The notes below the pieces were generated by a model that saw nothing but the letters and a program-made list of their open reading frames with translations, had not been told where the DNA came from and made no database searches. 33,507 nucleotides of DNA from Sulfurovum sp. (lineage in GTDB: Bacteria; Campylobacterota; Campylobacteria; Campylobacterales; Sulfurovaceae): assembly GCA_027062365.1 (NCBI GenBank), contig JAMOTK010000041.1:1-33507 (forward strand), written 5' to 3'. Both the position numbers and the translations under genes were made by a program. Shown here one piece after another: positions 24,001 to 32,790 of the stretch. Positions within the stretch are counted from its first letter, which is position 1; each line of letters begins with the position of its first letter.

Positions 24001-25071
24001 ATGAAACACACACTATTAAGCTTGGTCGCACTTACAGCATTGGCACAATCAGCAGGGAATATAGAAACACTCACTCCTCTTGTAGATGAGATACCTGAAG
24101 TACAAAATACAGCCTTAGACAAAGTCTCTTTTGGTGGATATGGTAAAATGGATTATACAAATTACCTTGATAAAGATGGTAAAGATAAATTAGATATTTA
24201 TAGATTTATTCTTTATGTAGGTTACCAATTTACAGAAAACATCAAATTGGTTTCAGAGATAGAGTGGGAACATGGAGGAAGAGAAAGTACTGGTGGATAT
24301 GGTATCATAGAACAAGCCTATATTGATTTTAAGGTAAATGAATCTCTTTCAACAAAAGTGGGTCACTTTATTGTCCCTGTAGGTATGGTCAATCTTTACC
24401 ATGAACCAACAGCATTTAATACGGTTTCTCGTCCTGAAACTGAAAAATATATTATTCCCTCAACATGGCATGAAAATGGGGTGATGCTTCATGGTAAAAT
24501 AGAAAACATCTCTTACCAAGCAGGGATTATCGCAGGGCTTGATGCTAGTGATGGAGAGTCAAGTATCAGAGGAATGCGTCAAAATGGGCAAAAATCTAAA
24601 GCCGAAGATTTTGGATTTGTAGGGCGTATTGATTACCAAGCCAATATTATCTATATAGGTGCGTCTTTGTATGCAGGAGATGCAAGTCAAGGGTCATCAG
24701 GCGTAGATGTTTCTACAAGTATCGCAGAAATTCATGCAGGAATGAAAATGAATGGTTTTGATATTCATGGTTTATATGCCATCAATGAAGTAGATGGCAA
24801 TAACTTTGACAGCGAAGGTGTGGCACAAGACATTAGTAAAAAAGGAAGTGGATATTATATCAATGCCTCTTATGCCATAGATAAATGGACACCTTTTGTA
24901 CAATACGAAGCCTATACCACAGATGATACAAAAGACGATATTATCATGACAACTGTAGGTCTTAATTATAACCCTATTGACAATGTTGTCCTTAAAGCCG
25001 ATTATGTCATAAGAGACAAAAGAGGTACAGACGATGACCGTGTTGAGATAGGGATTGGGTGGTCATTTTAA
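24001..25071 (+). CDS. Outer-membrane porin, phosphate-selective O/P-like
   Basis: 356 residues. A signal peptide (KHTLLSLVALTALAQSA) precedes a barrel with strands such as KVSFGGYGKMDYTNY, FILYVGYQFTENIKLVSEIEWEH, FIVPVGMVNLYHEP, and the ending VEIGIGWSF with terminal Phe. The segments WEHGG, EQAYIDFKVNESLSTKVGHF and FNTVSRPETEKYIIP resemble the OprO/OprP porin family. That family forms anion channels, but many members are uncharacterised, and the substrate is not clear here. AAAGGA lies 7 bp before the ATG. A Fur-like box just upstream suggests iron-controlled expression, opposite to the FMN-binding operon. Transcription ends at the hairpin at 25091. Confidence 0.85.
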   Translation: MKHTLLSLVALTALAQSAGNIETLTPLVDEIPEVQNTALDKVSFGGYGKMDYTNYLDKDGKDKLDIYRFILYVGYQFTENIKLVSEIEWEHGGRESTGGYGIIEQAYIDFKVNESLSTKVGHFIVPVGMVNLYHEPTAFNTVSRPETEKYIIPSTWHENGVMLHGKIENISYQAGIIAGLDASDGESSIRGMRQNGQKSKAEDFGFVGRIDYQANIIYIGASLYAGDASQGSSGVDVSTSIAEIHAGMKMNGFDIHGLYAINEVDGNNFDSEGVAQDISKKGSGYYINASYAIDKWTPFVQYEAYTTDDTKDDIIMTTVGLNYNPIDNVVLKADYVIRDKRGTDDDRVEIGIGWSF

Positions 25072-25090
25072 GTAAATTCCTCTACTTTAT

Positions 25091-25120
25091 AGTAAACGCT
25101 CTATAAAGCGTTTACTTTTT
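25091..25120 (+). terminator. Intrinsic terminator of the porin gene, overlapping the infC stop
   Basis: AGTAAACGCT (25091-25100) and AGCGTTTACT (25107-25116) make a perfect 10-bp stem with a 6-nt loop, and the right arm leads into five Ts (25116-25120). The right arm contains the infC stop codon (25112-25114 on the minus strand). In the minus direction no T run follows, so it mainly ends the porin transcript. Confidence 0.85.
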
Positions 25121-25663
25121 GAGTGGTGTTACATACATATTGATATAACGACCCTCTTGACTCGCACGACTTTCAAGGTTACCCACGTCTTCTAGCATAG
25201 GCCATACACGATTGAGTACATCTACACCCCATTCAGGGTTTGCCATTTCACGTCCTCTTAAAAATACACGTAGTTTTACATGTTTGCCTTTTTCTAAAAA
25301 TTCACGTGCATGTTTGACTTTATAATTGATGTCATTTTCAGCAATCTTACAAGAAAACTTAACTTCTTTGACTTCAATCTTTTTTTGATTTTTACGTGCT
25401 TCTTTTTTCTTTTTTTCTAGCTCATATTTATGTTTACCATAGTCCATGATTTTGGCTACAGGAGGTTTGGCATCTGGTGACATGAGTACAAGGTCTAAAC
25501 CTTTTTCATTTGCAATATCCATTGCTTCATCACGAGAGATGATACCAAATTGCTCACCATCATCGCCAAGAACTCTAAGCTCTCTGATTCTGATAGCATC
25601 ATTCATGATGGTATCATCTGCTTTTTTTCTACCTCTATTATTTCTATCGTTTTGTCTGCTCAA
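25112..25663 (-). CDS. infC: Translation initiation factor IF-3
   Basis: 183 residues. The N-domain has [20 protein letters not shown] and [20 protein letters not shown], the linker [20 protein letters not shown] and a Lys-rich helix, and the C-domain [21 protein letters not shown] and [20 protein letters not shown]-3 binds the 30S subunit and rejects non-standard start pairings. The start is TTG at 25663-25661, overlapping the thrS stop as TTGA, with AAGAAGG 7 bp upstream. A rare start codon on infC fits the known autocontrol of this gene by its own product (AUU in E. coli). It is the second gene after thrS; rpmI-rplT, frequently next, is about 19.5 kb away. Confidence 0.97.
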   Translation of the reverse strand: MSRQNDRNNRGRKKADDTIMNDAIRIRELRVLGDDGEQFGIISRDEAMDIANEKGLDLVLMSPDAKPPVAKIMDYGKHKYELEKKKKEARKNQKKIEVKEVKFSCKIAENDINYKVKHAREFLEKGKHVKLRVFLRGREMANPEWGVDVLNRVWPMLEDVGNLESRASQEGRYINMYVTPLKK

Positions 25664-27474
25664 ATTTTGCCTTCTTGAAGTTGTTTACCCAATTTTACCA
25701 TAAATTCATCTTGTGTAAGATTATACTGCTCTTTATTTCGTCTATCTCTAATAGCAACTGTTTTATTTGTCACCTCTTCATCCCCGATAATTACCACATA
25801 AGGGACACGTTGTTTCTCTGCGTTACGTACACGTTTGTTCAAGGAATCATTTTTATCATAGACTTCTGCATCGATGTCGTTATATCGTAATTCTTTTTTA
25901 AGGGCATTTGCATACGCTACATGACTTTGCGAAATAGGGATAAATATCACTTGCACAGGGGCTAAGAAGAAAGGAAATTCTCCTGCATAATGCTCTGTCA
26001 ATATACCGATAAAACGCTCAAAAGAACCCAAAATAGCACGATGTATCATCACTGGTTTTTTACGTGTATTGTCTTCTGCTACATACTCTACATCAAAACG
26101 TTCAGGAAGATTGAAATCGACTTGAATCGTACCACATTGCCATTTACGTCCGATGGCATCTGTGATTTTGATGTCTATCTTAGGGCCATAAAATGCCCCT
26201 CCACCTTCATCTATCGTATAAGGAAGACTGTTACCATCTAGGGCATCTCTTAGCCCTTGTGTCGCTAGTTCCCATACAGCATCTTCTCCGATAGCTTTTT
26301 CTGGTTTGGTTGCGATTTCCATCGTGTACTCAAAGCCAAAAAGTTTCATCACAGAATCAACAAACTCCACAACCTCTAAAACCTCCGAAGCAATCTGCTC
26401 TGGCTCACAAAAGATATGTGCATCATCTTGTGTAAATTCACGCACACGTAAAAGTCCATGTAATACACCTGATTTTTCATGACGATGTACCACACCATAC
26501 TCATAATAACGCAAAGGTAAGTCACGGTACGATTTTTGTGCTTGTTTAAAGACCAAGATATGCCCCAAACAGTTCATAGGCTTGATACCATATTCTTGCT
26601 CATCAATCGTTGTGAGGTACATATTGTCGCCATAACAGGCATAATGTCCAGAAGTTCTCCACATATCAGCTTTCAAAATCTCTGGTCCACGTACAGGTTC
26701 ATACCCACGTCTAAGGTGTGCTTTATGCAAGATACTCTCTAGTTTATAACGAAGTTTTGCACCTTTTGGCATCCAAAAAGGAAGTCCTGCTCCTGCTTCT
26801 TCGTTGAACATAAAGAGTTCCATCTCAGTACCAATCTTACGATGGTCACGTTTTTTGGCTTCTTCTAGCATACTAAGGTGTGCTTTGAGAGACGCTTTAT
26901 CAGCAAAAGCGATACCATAAATACGTGTGAGCATTTCAGCCTTTTCGTCTCCACCTAGATATGCCCCAGCCACACGAGTGAGCTTAAAGTTATGTAAAAA
27001 ACGTAAAGCAGGTACATGAGGACCACGACAAAGGTCTTCAAACTCACCTTGTTTATAGATACTAAGGGTATCATCTGTGATACGTTCCATCACTTTTAGC
27101 TTCAAGTCATCATTGGCAAACTTGACCAATGCTTCTGCTTTACTTATCTCATATTTTTCAATTTTGTATTTTTTCTTGATGAGTTCTTTCATCTTTTTTT
27201 CGATAGATTTAAGGTCATTTTCACCTATCTGCTCATCTATTCTAAAATCATAATAAAAACCCTCTTCTATCACAGGACCCACAAAAAACTGTGAATTAGG
27301 ATAGAGTTCTGTAATGGCTTGTGCCATAAGGTGTGCCGTAGAGTGACGAAGCATCTCTAACGATGCTTCGGAGTTATCATACTCTATGGCTGTGAATGTT
27401 GGATTCTCTCCAGCACTTTGTGTGTCTATTATATTACCTTGGTCATCAATGTAACCTATCAAATTTTCGTTCAA
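25660..27474 (-). CDS. thrS: Threonyl-tRNA synthetase
   Basis: 604 residues, the length usual in Campylobacterota, where the N-terminal TGS-like domain is reduced. The editing domain follows ([40 protein letters not shown]). The class II catalytic core has motif 1-2 features ([41 protein letters not shown]), the zinc ligands Cys in KPMNCLGHI, His in VVHRHE and His in [17 protein letters not shown], and motif 3 in [13 protein letters not shown]. An anticodon-binding domain closes the protein. It charges tRNA-Thr and clears mischarged Ser. It overlaps infC by 4 bp, so IF-3 translation depends on its own. Confidence 0.98.
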   Translation of the reverse strand: MNENLIGYIDDQGNIIDTQSAGENPTFTAIEYDNSEASLEMLRHSTAHLMAQAITELYPNSQFFVGPVIEEGFYYDFRIDEQIGENDLKSIEKKMKELIKKKYKIEKYEISKAEALVKFANDDLKLKVMERITDDTLSIYKQGEFEDLCRGPHVPALRFLHNFKLTRVAGAYLGGDEKAEMLTRIYGIAFADKASLKAHLSMLEEAKKRDHRKIGTEMELFMFNEEAGAGLPFWMPKGAKLRYKLESILHKAHLRRGYEPVRGPEILKADMWRTSGHYACYGDNMYLTTIDEQEYGIKPMNCLGHILVFKQAQKSYRDLPLRYYEYGVVHRHEKSGVLHGLLRVREFTQDDAHIFCEPEQIASEVLEVVEFVDSVMKLFGFEYTMEIATKPEKAIGEDAVWELATQGLRDALDGNSLPYTIDEGGGAFYGPKIDIKITDAIGRKWQCGTIQVDFNLPERFDVEYVAEDNTRKKPVMIHRAILGSFERFIGILTEHYAGEFPFFLAPVQVIFIPISQSHVAYANALKKELRYNDIDAEVYDKNDSLNKRVRNAEKQRVPYVVIIGDEEVTNKTVAIRDRRNKEQYNLTQDEFMVKLGKQLQEGKI

Positions 27475-27546
27475 ATTAGCCCTTTATAGTTACGCAACGT
27501 ACTCTGTCAGCGTTAAAAATGCTACCATTATAACCAATATTTACTT

Positions 27547-28602
27547 TTAGAGACTTTCTTTTATATCTTCATAAAAGATATGGTATTTTCCTTCTGCTTT
27601 TTTGGCAATATACATGGCTTCATCAGCATATTTACGTAAGAATATTTCTGTTTTACTATCATCAGGGAAAAGACTAATACCTATGCTTAGTTCGATAAGT
27701 ACAGACACATTGTCTATTTGGTGCCTACCGATAGTTGTCTGCTCTAGCTTTTCGATAAATTTGGGTAAAAATACTTTTTTTCTTTTGGTGATAATCACAA
27801 ATTCATCACCCCCTAGCCTTGCTAACATATCGTCTTCATCAATACTAGCAGTCAAGCGTCTAGCCACTTCAATCAGTACTTCATCCCCTACATCATGCCC
27901 ATAGGTGTCATTAATAACTTTAAATTTGTTTAAATCAATAAAGAGTAATGCAAAAAATTCCCTCTCTTTTAAAAGATTTTTCATATATTTATCATAAAGT
28001 TTACGATTGGCTAATCCTGTAAGGGCATCATAGTTAGCATCATGGCTTGTAGTGAGGAGTGTCTCATTTAGGCTGTCTTGTTGCTGGTGCATTTTTCTCA
28101 TTTGTTTTAAATATACAAAAGGAATCAAAAAAGTAGAAATAGCAAACGTACCCACGATACTATAATGCTCTAGCCAATACGGAGAATAGAGTAAAAGCAC
28201 TGCCCAAGAAGACAAAGTGAGTATCACAGAAAAATAAAAATAGACAAATCCAAAGCTAACCCCAACGTCCATCACAATAAGAAGATAAAAAGAAAAGAGA
28301 TAAATACCATGATTCCCTAAGTAAAATATCATCGCAGTAAGTACTGCTAAATCAAAAATAATAAGTACAAGACGACGTAAAACGACCGTTGTATTGGGAA
28401 AGCGAATGATAAGAATATAATGAAAAAAAGAATAGATTAAAAAACCCATAAATAATATTTTTAATTTCAAATGATCAGGATTGAAATTTTGTGATTGGAA
28501 AGAGAGGATGATAAAAACAGTTATTGTCATCACTAGTACCAATAAAAAGTGAGAAAGTGCATATTTCTTCTCTTTATTATAATTACCGTTATGTACAGCC
28601 AT
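27547..28602 (-). CDS. Membrane diguanylate cyclase
   Basis: 351 residues. The N-terminal 170 or so residues have about five or six membrane spans (FLLVLVMTITVFIILSF, LFMGFLIYSFFHYILII and others), a sensor region not matched to a named MASE type. The GGDEF domain (about 190-345) begins DALTGLANRKLYDKYM and has LLFIDLNKFKVINDTYGHDVGD and the intact active motif ARLGGDEFVII, so it should make cyclic di-GMP from GTP. The product-inhibition I-site RxxD, expected just before, reads DEDD here and lacks its arginine, so feedback inhibition is probably weak. It is transcribed separately from thrS (72-bp gap). Confidence 0.9.
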   Translation of the reverse strand: MAVHNGNYNKEKKYALSHFLLVLVMTITVFIILSFQSQNFNPDHLKLKILFMGFLIYSFFHYILIIRFPNTTVVLRRLVLIIFDLAVLTAMIFYLGNHGIYLFSFYLLIVMDVGVSFGFVYFYFSVILTLSSWAVLLLYSPYWLEHYSIVGTFAISTFLIPFVYLKQMRKMHQQQDSLNETLLTTSHDANYDALTGLANRKLYDKYMKNLLKEREFFALLFIDLNKFKVINDTYGHDVGDEVLIEVARRLTASIDEDDMLARLGGDEFVIITKRKKVFLPKFIEKLEQTTIGRHQIDNVSVLIELSIGISLFPDDSKTEIFLRKYADEAMYIAKKAEGKYHIFYEDIKESL

Positions 28603-28700
28603 AGCACTCTCCTTAATAAAGTATTATTATTCTAATTTTATCACAAGAAGTTAAAAATAACTTTTAATATAGATAATATAAATATTTAAGTATTCTTAGA

Positions 28701-28706
28701 TATAAT
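28701..28706 (+). promoter_or_regulatory. -10 box of the tRNA-Val gene
   Basis: TATAAT at 28701-28706 lies 17 bp before the mature tRNA 5' end, a typical distance for a tRNA promoter. Confidence 0.55.
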
Positions 28707-28723
28707 TTTATTTCCAATTCATT

Positions 28724-28798
28724 GCTCGATTAACTCAGCGGTAGAGTGCCTCCATGACATGGAGGTGGTCACAAGTTCAAATCTTGTATCGAGCACCA
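28724..28798 (+). tRNA. tRNA-Val (GAC anticodon)
   Basis: A 75-nt cloverleaf. Acceptor stem GCTCGAT (28724-28730) pairs with ATCGAGC (28788-28794), followed by discriminator A and encoded CCA (28796-28798). The anticodon stem CCTCC/GGAGG closes the loop ATGACAT, giving anticodon GAC for GUC and GUU valine codons. The T-loop GTTCAAATC is standard. It stands alone with its own promoter. Such tRNA 3' ends are common integration points, but no integrase or repeated 3' end is seen in this window. Confidence 0.95.
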
Positions 28799-28881
28799 TC
28801 TCATTTTTCCCCAAAATACATATTTACAATAATTGTTAATTATTTTTCAAAACTTTTATATTGCTAAAAAATAAGGGTAAA

Positions 28882-29105
28882 AGAAGCGAGCAACAAAAAA
28901 TCATATAGATTACAAGGAAATATGAATATGTCGCTTCTAAGGAGACGATATAAGAGAAACAAGGATACTTACAGTTTCGGACAAGGAAATAAATAAACTC
29001 TTACTATCGTTTTTCTGAAAGATTATCTCTTCCGTAAGAGTATTATAGACTATTCAAGTGAACACTTGGCAAATCAATGATTAATGCATAGCTAACAGTC
29101 TCCTT
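28882..29105 (+). ncRNA. Candidate structured RNA downstream of tRNA-Val
   Basis: The 512 bp between tRNA-Val and the gene at 29311 hold no long frame, but show nested pairing. AGAAGCGA (28882-28889) pairs perfectly with TCGCTTCT (28931-28938). AAGGAGAC (28939-28946) pairs with GTCTCCTT (29098-29105), enclosing CGATA-TAAGAG (28946-28956) pairing with CTCTTA-C-TATCG (28998-29009). A T run follows at 29113. It could be a small RNA of unknown family, but it lacks the signature bases of tmRNA, RNase P RNA or SRP RNA. A 24-codon Arg/Lys-rich frame (28922-28996) with AAGGA upstream lies inside it and may be a leader peptide. Direction is uncertain. Confidence 0.3.
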
Positions 29106-29310
29106 TAGTCACTTTTTGTATCAAGTTGCATTTTATCACAACCATCCTATCTGTGTTTAATGATTCCATTTTTATGTATCTTCTTTGATTTTTTTTGAAA
29201 TTTTTTTCGTTATTATACTTAGAATATTATTTCACATTCCCTTTAGCTAGAATTTTTTGGCTAAGGTAGTGTATAATTACTAAAATATTATACATAATAA
29301 GGGGTTAATC

Positions 29311-29724
29311 ATGGATAAGAGTTTATTAACGTATGTAGCAATTGGGATAGGTGGTATTTATTTTCTTACGAATTTTGTAGGAGGTATTCAAGATGAGGAC
29401 GATAGATTAAAGAATGATGAATACAATACGAAGCATCAATTTGATGAATATCATGCTTCTGATAGTATTGGTCAAAATATATTAGACCTCACAGGGGCTG
29501 ATACATATACACAAATCAACGCATGGCAAGAGTCTAGTCTAAAACATGAATTTTTAGCCCTTTTTCCAAATTTCTCTGAAATGAAAAGTTTTATAGAAGA
29601 TAGAATTAGAGGAGAAGCACTCAAAACAAAACTGCTTTCTACTGTCAATAGGATTGAAGACCAGTTTCTCTCTGGAAATATTCATACCGAACAAGCCAAG
29701 CGTCAGCTTAGCTCATTGAAATAA
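29311..29724 (+). CDS. Hypothetical membrane-anchored protein
   Basis: 137 residues, not recognised. One N-terminal hydrophobic span (LLTYVAIGIGGIYFLTNFVGG) is followed by an acidic, helical soluble part (IQDEDDRLKNDEYNTKHQFDEY), and then helices with LSTVNRIEDQFLSGNIHTEQAK. The layout suggests a protein tethered to the inner membrane with its soluble part in the cytoplasm or periplasm. AAGGGG lies 7 bp before the ATG and a TATAAT-like box (TATAATTAC) is about 35 bp upstream, so it has its own promoter. Its stop abuts the stop of the convergent OmpA-family gene. Confidence 0.75.
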   Translation: MDKSLLTYVAIGIGGIYFLTNFVGGIQDEDDRLKNDEYNTKHQFDEYHASDSIGQNILDLTGADTYTQINAWQESSLKHEFLALFPNFSEMKSFIEDRIRGEALKTKLLSTVNRIEDQFLSGNIHTEQAKRQLSSLK

Positions 29725-30432
29725 TTAACGACAAGGGTCAGCTAGATTGCCTCTGTCTGCATAAAGATAGACTTCTACACGTCTGTTGAGTGCTCTATTT
29801 CTAGCTGAATTATTGGGGACAATCGCCTTGTCGTACGCACATCCTTTTGTATAAGGTCTTCCATTCATACTAAGTAGCGTTGCCACAGTATCAGCACGTC
29901 TTTGTGACAGTCTTTGGTTATGGTCATAGCCTCCTGTATTGTCTGTGAATCCTGCGATACCCACCACAGTTTGAGGATAATTAGCAAGAAGTTGTCCTAC
30001 CTTTTTTACTTTGTATTTAGCAGAAGATTGAAGTCGTGCCGAATCACTAGCAAACATCATACGGTCTCTAAACATAATCTTAACATACGTAGCGTGTTTT
30101 GAGACGATAATAGTATTATTAGGGTCAAGTGCAGCTAATGGGTCATTGTTGACTCCTGTACCTAAGGCACGTGCCATAGCATTGGCTTGTTCATCCATAC
30201 TATATCCTACAGCACCACCAATAGCAGCACCTAAAAGACCACCGATAATGGCACTTTTTGCGTCATGACTTCCTGTGTTATATCCTATCATAGCCCCAGC
30301 CAATGCCCCTGTACCTGCACCTGTTTTGGTACGGTTATAACTTCCATCTTCTACAAGACCTGGCTGATTATAACATCCTGTTAGCATCAATAATGCGACA
30401 CTTGAAGTAAGTATTAGTTTGTGTAATTTCAT
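29725..30432 (-). CDS. OmpA-family lipoprotein with glycine-zipper region
   Basis: 235 residues. The lipoprotein signal ends in LTGC (C20). A glycine-zipper segment follows (GAGTGALAGAMIGYNTG; GGLLGAAIGGAVGYSMD), which in such proteins inserts in or spans a membrane. The C-terminal OmpA domain (about 120-230) has MFASDSARLQSSAKYKV, VGIAGFTDNTGGYDHNQRLS, RRADTVATLL and RALNRRVEVYLY, including the Asp and Arg that bind peptidoglycan. It probably anchors the outer membrane to the cell wall, resembling YiaD-type proteins. AAAAGGA lies 8 bp before the ATG. It is monocistronic and convergent with the gene at 29311. Confidence 0.9.
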   Translation of the reverse strand: MKLHKLILTSSVALLMLTGCYNQPGLVEDGSYNRTKTGAGTGALAGAMIGYNTGSHDAKSAIIGGLLGAAIGGAVGYSMDEQANAMARALGTGVNNDPLAALDPNNTIIVSKHATYVKIMFRDRMMFASDSARLQSSAKYKVKKVGQLLANYPQTVVGIAGFTDNTGGYDHNQRLSQRRADTVATLLSMNGRPYTKGCAYDKAIVPNNSARNRALNRRVEVYLYADRGNLADPCR

Positions 30433-30512
30433 ATATTTTCCTTTTACTAGTATACAAATAGTATATCATATTAATATGAAAAATAAAAAGAAGAGGTTAA
30501 AAAAGAAGAAGA

Positions 30513-30547
30513 TAAAAAAGAAAGTCTCTCCCAAAAAATCTTTGGGA
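30513..30547 (-). terminator. Intrinsic terminator after typA
   Basis: Read on the minus strand, TCCCAAA and TTTGGGA (30529-30535 and 30541-30547 on the plus strand) form a 7-bp stem with a 5-nt loop. A T-rich tract follows. It begins about 30 bp beyond the typA stop. Confidence 0.5.
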
Positions 30548-30576
30548 AAGAAGTATAACAAATATTTTAGTACGTA

Positions 30577-32394
30577 TTATTTAGAGTTTTTTTTGTCTCT
30601 TGCTTGACGTTTTCTTATGTTTGCATCAAGAGATTTTTTACGGATTCTTACAGAGATAGGTGTAATCTCGATAAGCTCATCGTCTTCAATCCATTCCATC
30701 GCAGATTCTAGTGTGATTTGTCTAGGTGTAACTAGCTTCACTGCTTCATCTGTACCTGATGTTCTCATGTTTGTAAGTGCTTTACCTTTGAGTGGATTGA
30801 CATCCAAATCTCCAGGACGTGCAGACTCACCGATAACCATACCAGCATATACTTTTTCTTGTGGGCTGATAAACATTACACCACGTGATTGAAGGTTAAA
30901 GATAGAGAAGGCTACGGCTTCACCATTATCCATAGACACCAATGCCCCTGGTGTTCTACTCTCTACTGTACCTGAATACGGTCTATATTCTAAGTAAGAG
31001 TGGTTCATGATACCCTCACCTTTTGTATCTGTCAAAAACTCATTTCTAAATCCGATAAGTCCACGTGCAGGGATTTCAAACTCTAGTCTGATAGTCCCAT
31101 CAGGCATAGGTACAAGAGAAGTCATGTTTGCTTTTCTTTTTCCTAGTTTTTCGATAGCTACCCCTTGAAACTGCTCAGGCACATCGACAACCAAATGCTC
31201 AAATGGTTCCATCTTTACACCATTTTCTTCTTTGGTTACAACTTCTGGACGTGCCAACATAAATTCAAAGCCCTCACGTCTCATATTTTCTGCCAAAATA
31301 CCGATTTGAAGCTCACCACGACCAGATACTTTGAAAGACGCATCTCCCATAGGCTCCATACGCATTGCGATGTTTGTCTCCATCTCTTTTTCAAGTCTCT
31401 CAGAAATCTTGTTTGAGGTAACATGCTTCCCTTCTTGACCAGCCAAAGGACCATTGTTTACAGACAAGATAATAGAGAGTGTAGGCTCTTCTACATGCAT
31501 AGGGTCAAGTGCTACAGGATTTTGAGGGTCACAAACAGAATCCCCTACATCAATATCATTAAATCCTGCAATCGCCACGATGTCACCAGCTTCAGCTTCT
31601 GTAATATCAATTCTTTCAAGACCTTTAAACCCAATAAGTTTAGAGATACGTGATTTTGATTTACTTCCGTCTGCTTTAACAAGAAGGTACTCATCACCTT
31701 TTTTTACTTTACCATTAAAGATACGTGTAATACCAATACGTCCTACAAAGTTATCAGAATCAAGTGTAAATACTTGTGCTTGTGTATCAGCATCTGGTGA
31801 ACCTACTGGATAAGGTACTTTTTCGATAATAGCATCAAAAAGTGGTGTCATATCTTTGTTTTCATCTTCCATTTCCCATTTTGCATAGCCATCACGAGCA
31901 GCAGCATAGAGTACAGGAAATTCAAGTTGTTCTTCATTGGCATCAAGTGCAACCAAAAGGTCAAATACTTCGTCCATAACTCTATCTGGGTCTGAACCAT
32001 CTTTATCAATCTTGTTGATAACAACCACAGGAATAAGACCAAAACCAATCGCTTTTTTAAGAACGAATTTAGTTTGAGGCATTACACCTTCTTGTGCATC
32101 GACAAGTAAAAGTACACCATCAACCATCTTAAGAACACGTTCCACTTCTCCACCAAAATCGGCGTGACCAGGAGTGTCAATAATATTAATCTTGTGGTCG
32201 CCATACCTAATCGCTGTATTTTTAGAAAGAATCGTAATTCCTCTTTCTTTTTCAATATCATTAGAGTCCATGGCTCTCTCTTGCACCTCTTGGTGTGCTG
32301 CATAGGTTCCACTTTGTTGAAGAAGTTGATCTACTAGTGTTGTTTTACCATGATCAACGTGAGCGATAACGGCAATATTTTTAATTTTTTGCAT
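30577..32394 (-). CDS. typA: Ribosome-associated GTPase TypA/BipA
   Basis: 605 residues, full length for the family. The G domain has G1 [16 protein letters not shown]2 with [13 protein letters not shown]3 [15 protein letters not shown] and G4 [18 protein letters not shown]-like domains and the BipA-specific C-terminal part follow ([58 protein letters not shown], and the basic tail [19 protein letters not shown]). It binds 70S ribosomes and supports 50S assembly and growth under stress or cold. AGGA lies 8 bp before the ATG. A TATAAT box with extended GGG at 32444-32439 (minus) gives it its own promoter. Confidence 0.97.
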   Translation of the reverse strand: MQKIKNIAVIAHVDHGKTTLVDQLLQQSGTYAAHQEVQERAMDSNDIEKERGITILSKNTAIRYGDHKINIIDTPGHADFGGEVERVLKMVDGVLLLVDAQEGVMPQTKFVLKKAIGFGLIPVVVINKIDKDGSDPDRVMDEVFDLLVALDANEEQLEFPVLYAAARDGYAKWEMEDENKDMTPLFDAIIEKVPYPVGSPDADTQAQVFTLDSDNFVGRIGITRIFNGKVKKGDEYLLVKADGSKSKSRISKLIGFKGLERIDITEAEAGDIVAIAGFNDIDVGDSVCDPQNPVALDPMHVEEPTLSIILSVNNGPLAGQEGKHVTSNKISERLEKEMETNIAMRMEPMGDASFKVSGRGELQIGILAENMRREGFEFMLARPEVVTKEENGVKMEPFEHLVVDVPEQFQGVAIEKLGKRKANMTSLVPMPDGTIRLEFEIPARGLIGFRNEFLTDTKGEGIMNHSYLEYRPYSGTVESRTPGALVSMDNGEAVAFSIFNLQSRGVMFISPQEKVYAGMVIGESARPGDLDVNPLKGKALTNMRTSGTDEAVKLVTPRQITLESAMEWIEDDELIEITPISVRIRKKSLDANIRKRQARDKKNSK

Positions 32395-32438
32395 TAAAGT
32401 ATCCTAAAAGAGAAGCATGTCCTCTGTATTTTTCGCGA

Positions 32439-32444
32439 ATTATA
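32439..32444 (-). promoter_or_regulatory. -10 box of typA
   Basis: ATTATA on the plus strand is TATAAT on the minus strand, 45 bp before the ATG. Confidence 0.5.
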
Positions 32445-32741
32445 CCCAAAAGTTACTATAGGTAAGATTTTATGAGGATATTCTGTTATTAAAAAAGTAT
32501 CTCTATCTATTGTATAATCCTTATCCCACCTCACTATACTCCATTGTGTAACAGTTTTTTTCCTTTAACACCTAAGTTATTACTTGATGCTCCGTTGTGG
32601 TCTGATAGCGTATCATAAAAGGTATAAGTGTAGCTGTCTGTTAGGTTTTCATTACTAAGTGCTAATACGATTAAGTCAATTTTCTTAGTTGGGAAAATTT
32701 GAAACAAAAAATAATTCAAAAGATGAATTTAGATAAATATC
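32445..32741. other. Intergenic stretch between typA and the MarR gene
   Basis: About 300 bp without a supported gene. A 61-codon minus-strand frame (32534-32719) has low-complexity C-terminal residues (DHNGASSNNLGVKGKKLL), no ribosome site before its start, and no recognisable family; it may be the decayed tail of an older gene. Confidence 0.3.
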
Positions 32742-32770
32742 TTGACATTATTACTAATTAGTAGTAATAT
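32742..32770 (+). promoter_or_regulatory. MarR-gene promoter with overlapping palindromic operator
   Basis: TTGACA (32742-32747) and TAATAT (32765-32770) form a -35/-10 pair with a 17-bp spacer. Between them lies ATTACTAATTAGTAGTA (32750-32766), containing the perfect palindrome TACTAATTAGTA. A reverse-complement copy with one mismatch precedes the CDGSH gene at 33260-33276. Confidence 0.7.
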
Positions 32771-32790
32771 ATTATCAAGGAATGAATGAT

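Noticed and set aside
23846-24031. Longer N-terminus for the FMN-binding protein
   Set aside because: It would translate across both Fur-like sites and place a second hydrophobic stretch before a perfect signal peptide; the ATG at 23845 has its own ribosome site.
29098-29115. Another TCAC direct-repeat operator
   Set aside because: Only one good half-site (TCAC at 29109); the other is GTCT at the wrong spacing, and the next gene is about 200 bp away.
28799-29310. tmRNA, RNase P RNA or SRP RNA
   Set aside because: No tRNA-like end, no GAGGAAAGTCC core and no SRP tetraloop region could be found.
30476-30607. Lysine-rich small plus-strand frame
   Set aside because: It arises from an A-rich tract that reads as the T-rich tail of the typA terminator on the other strand, and overlaps the typA 3' end; no ribosome site.
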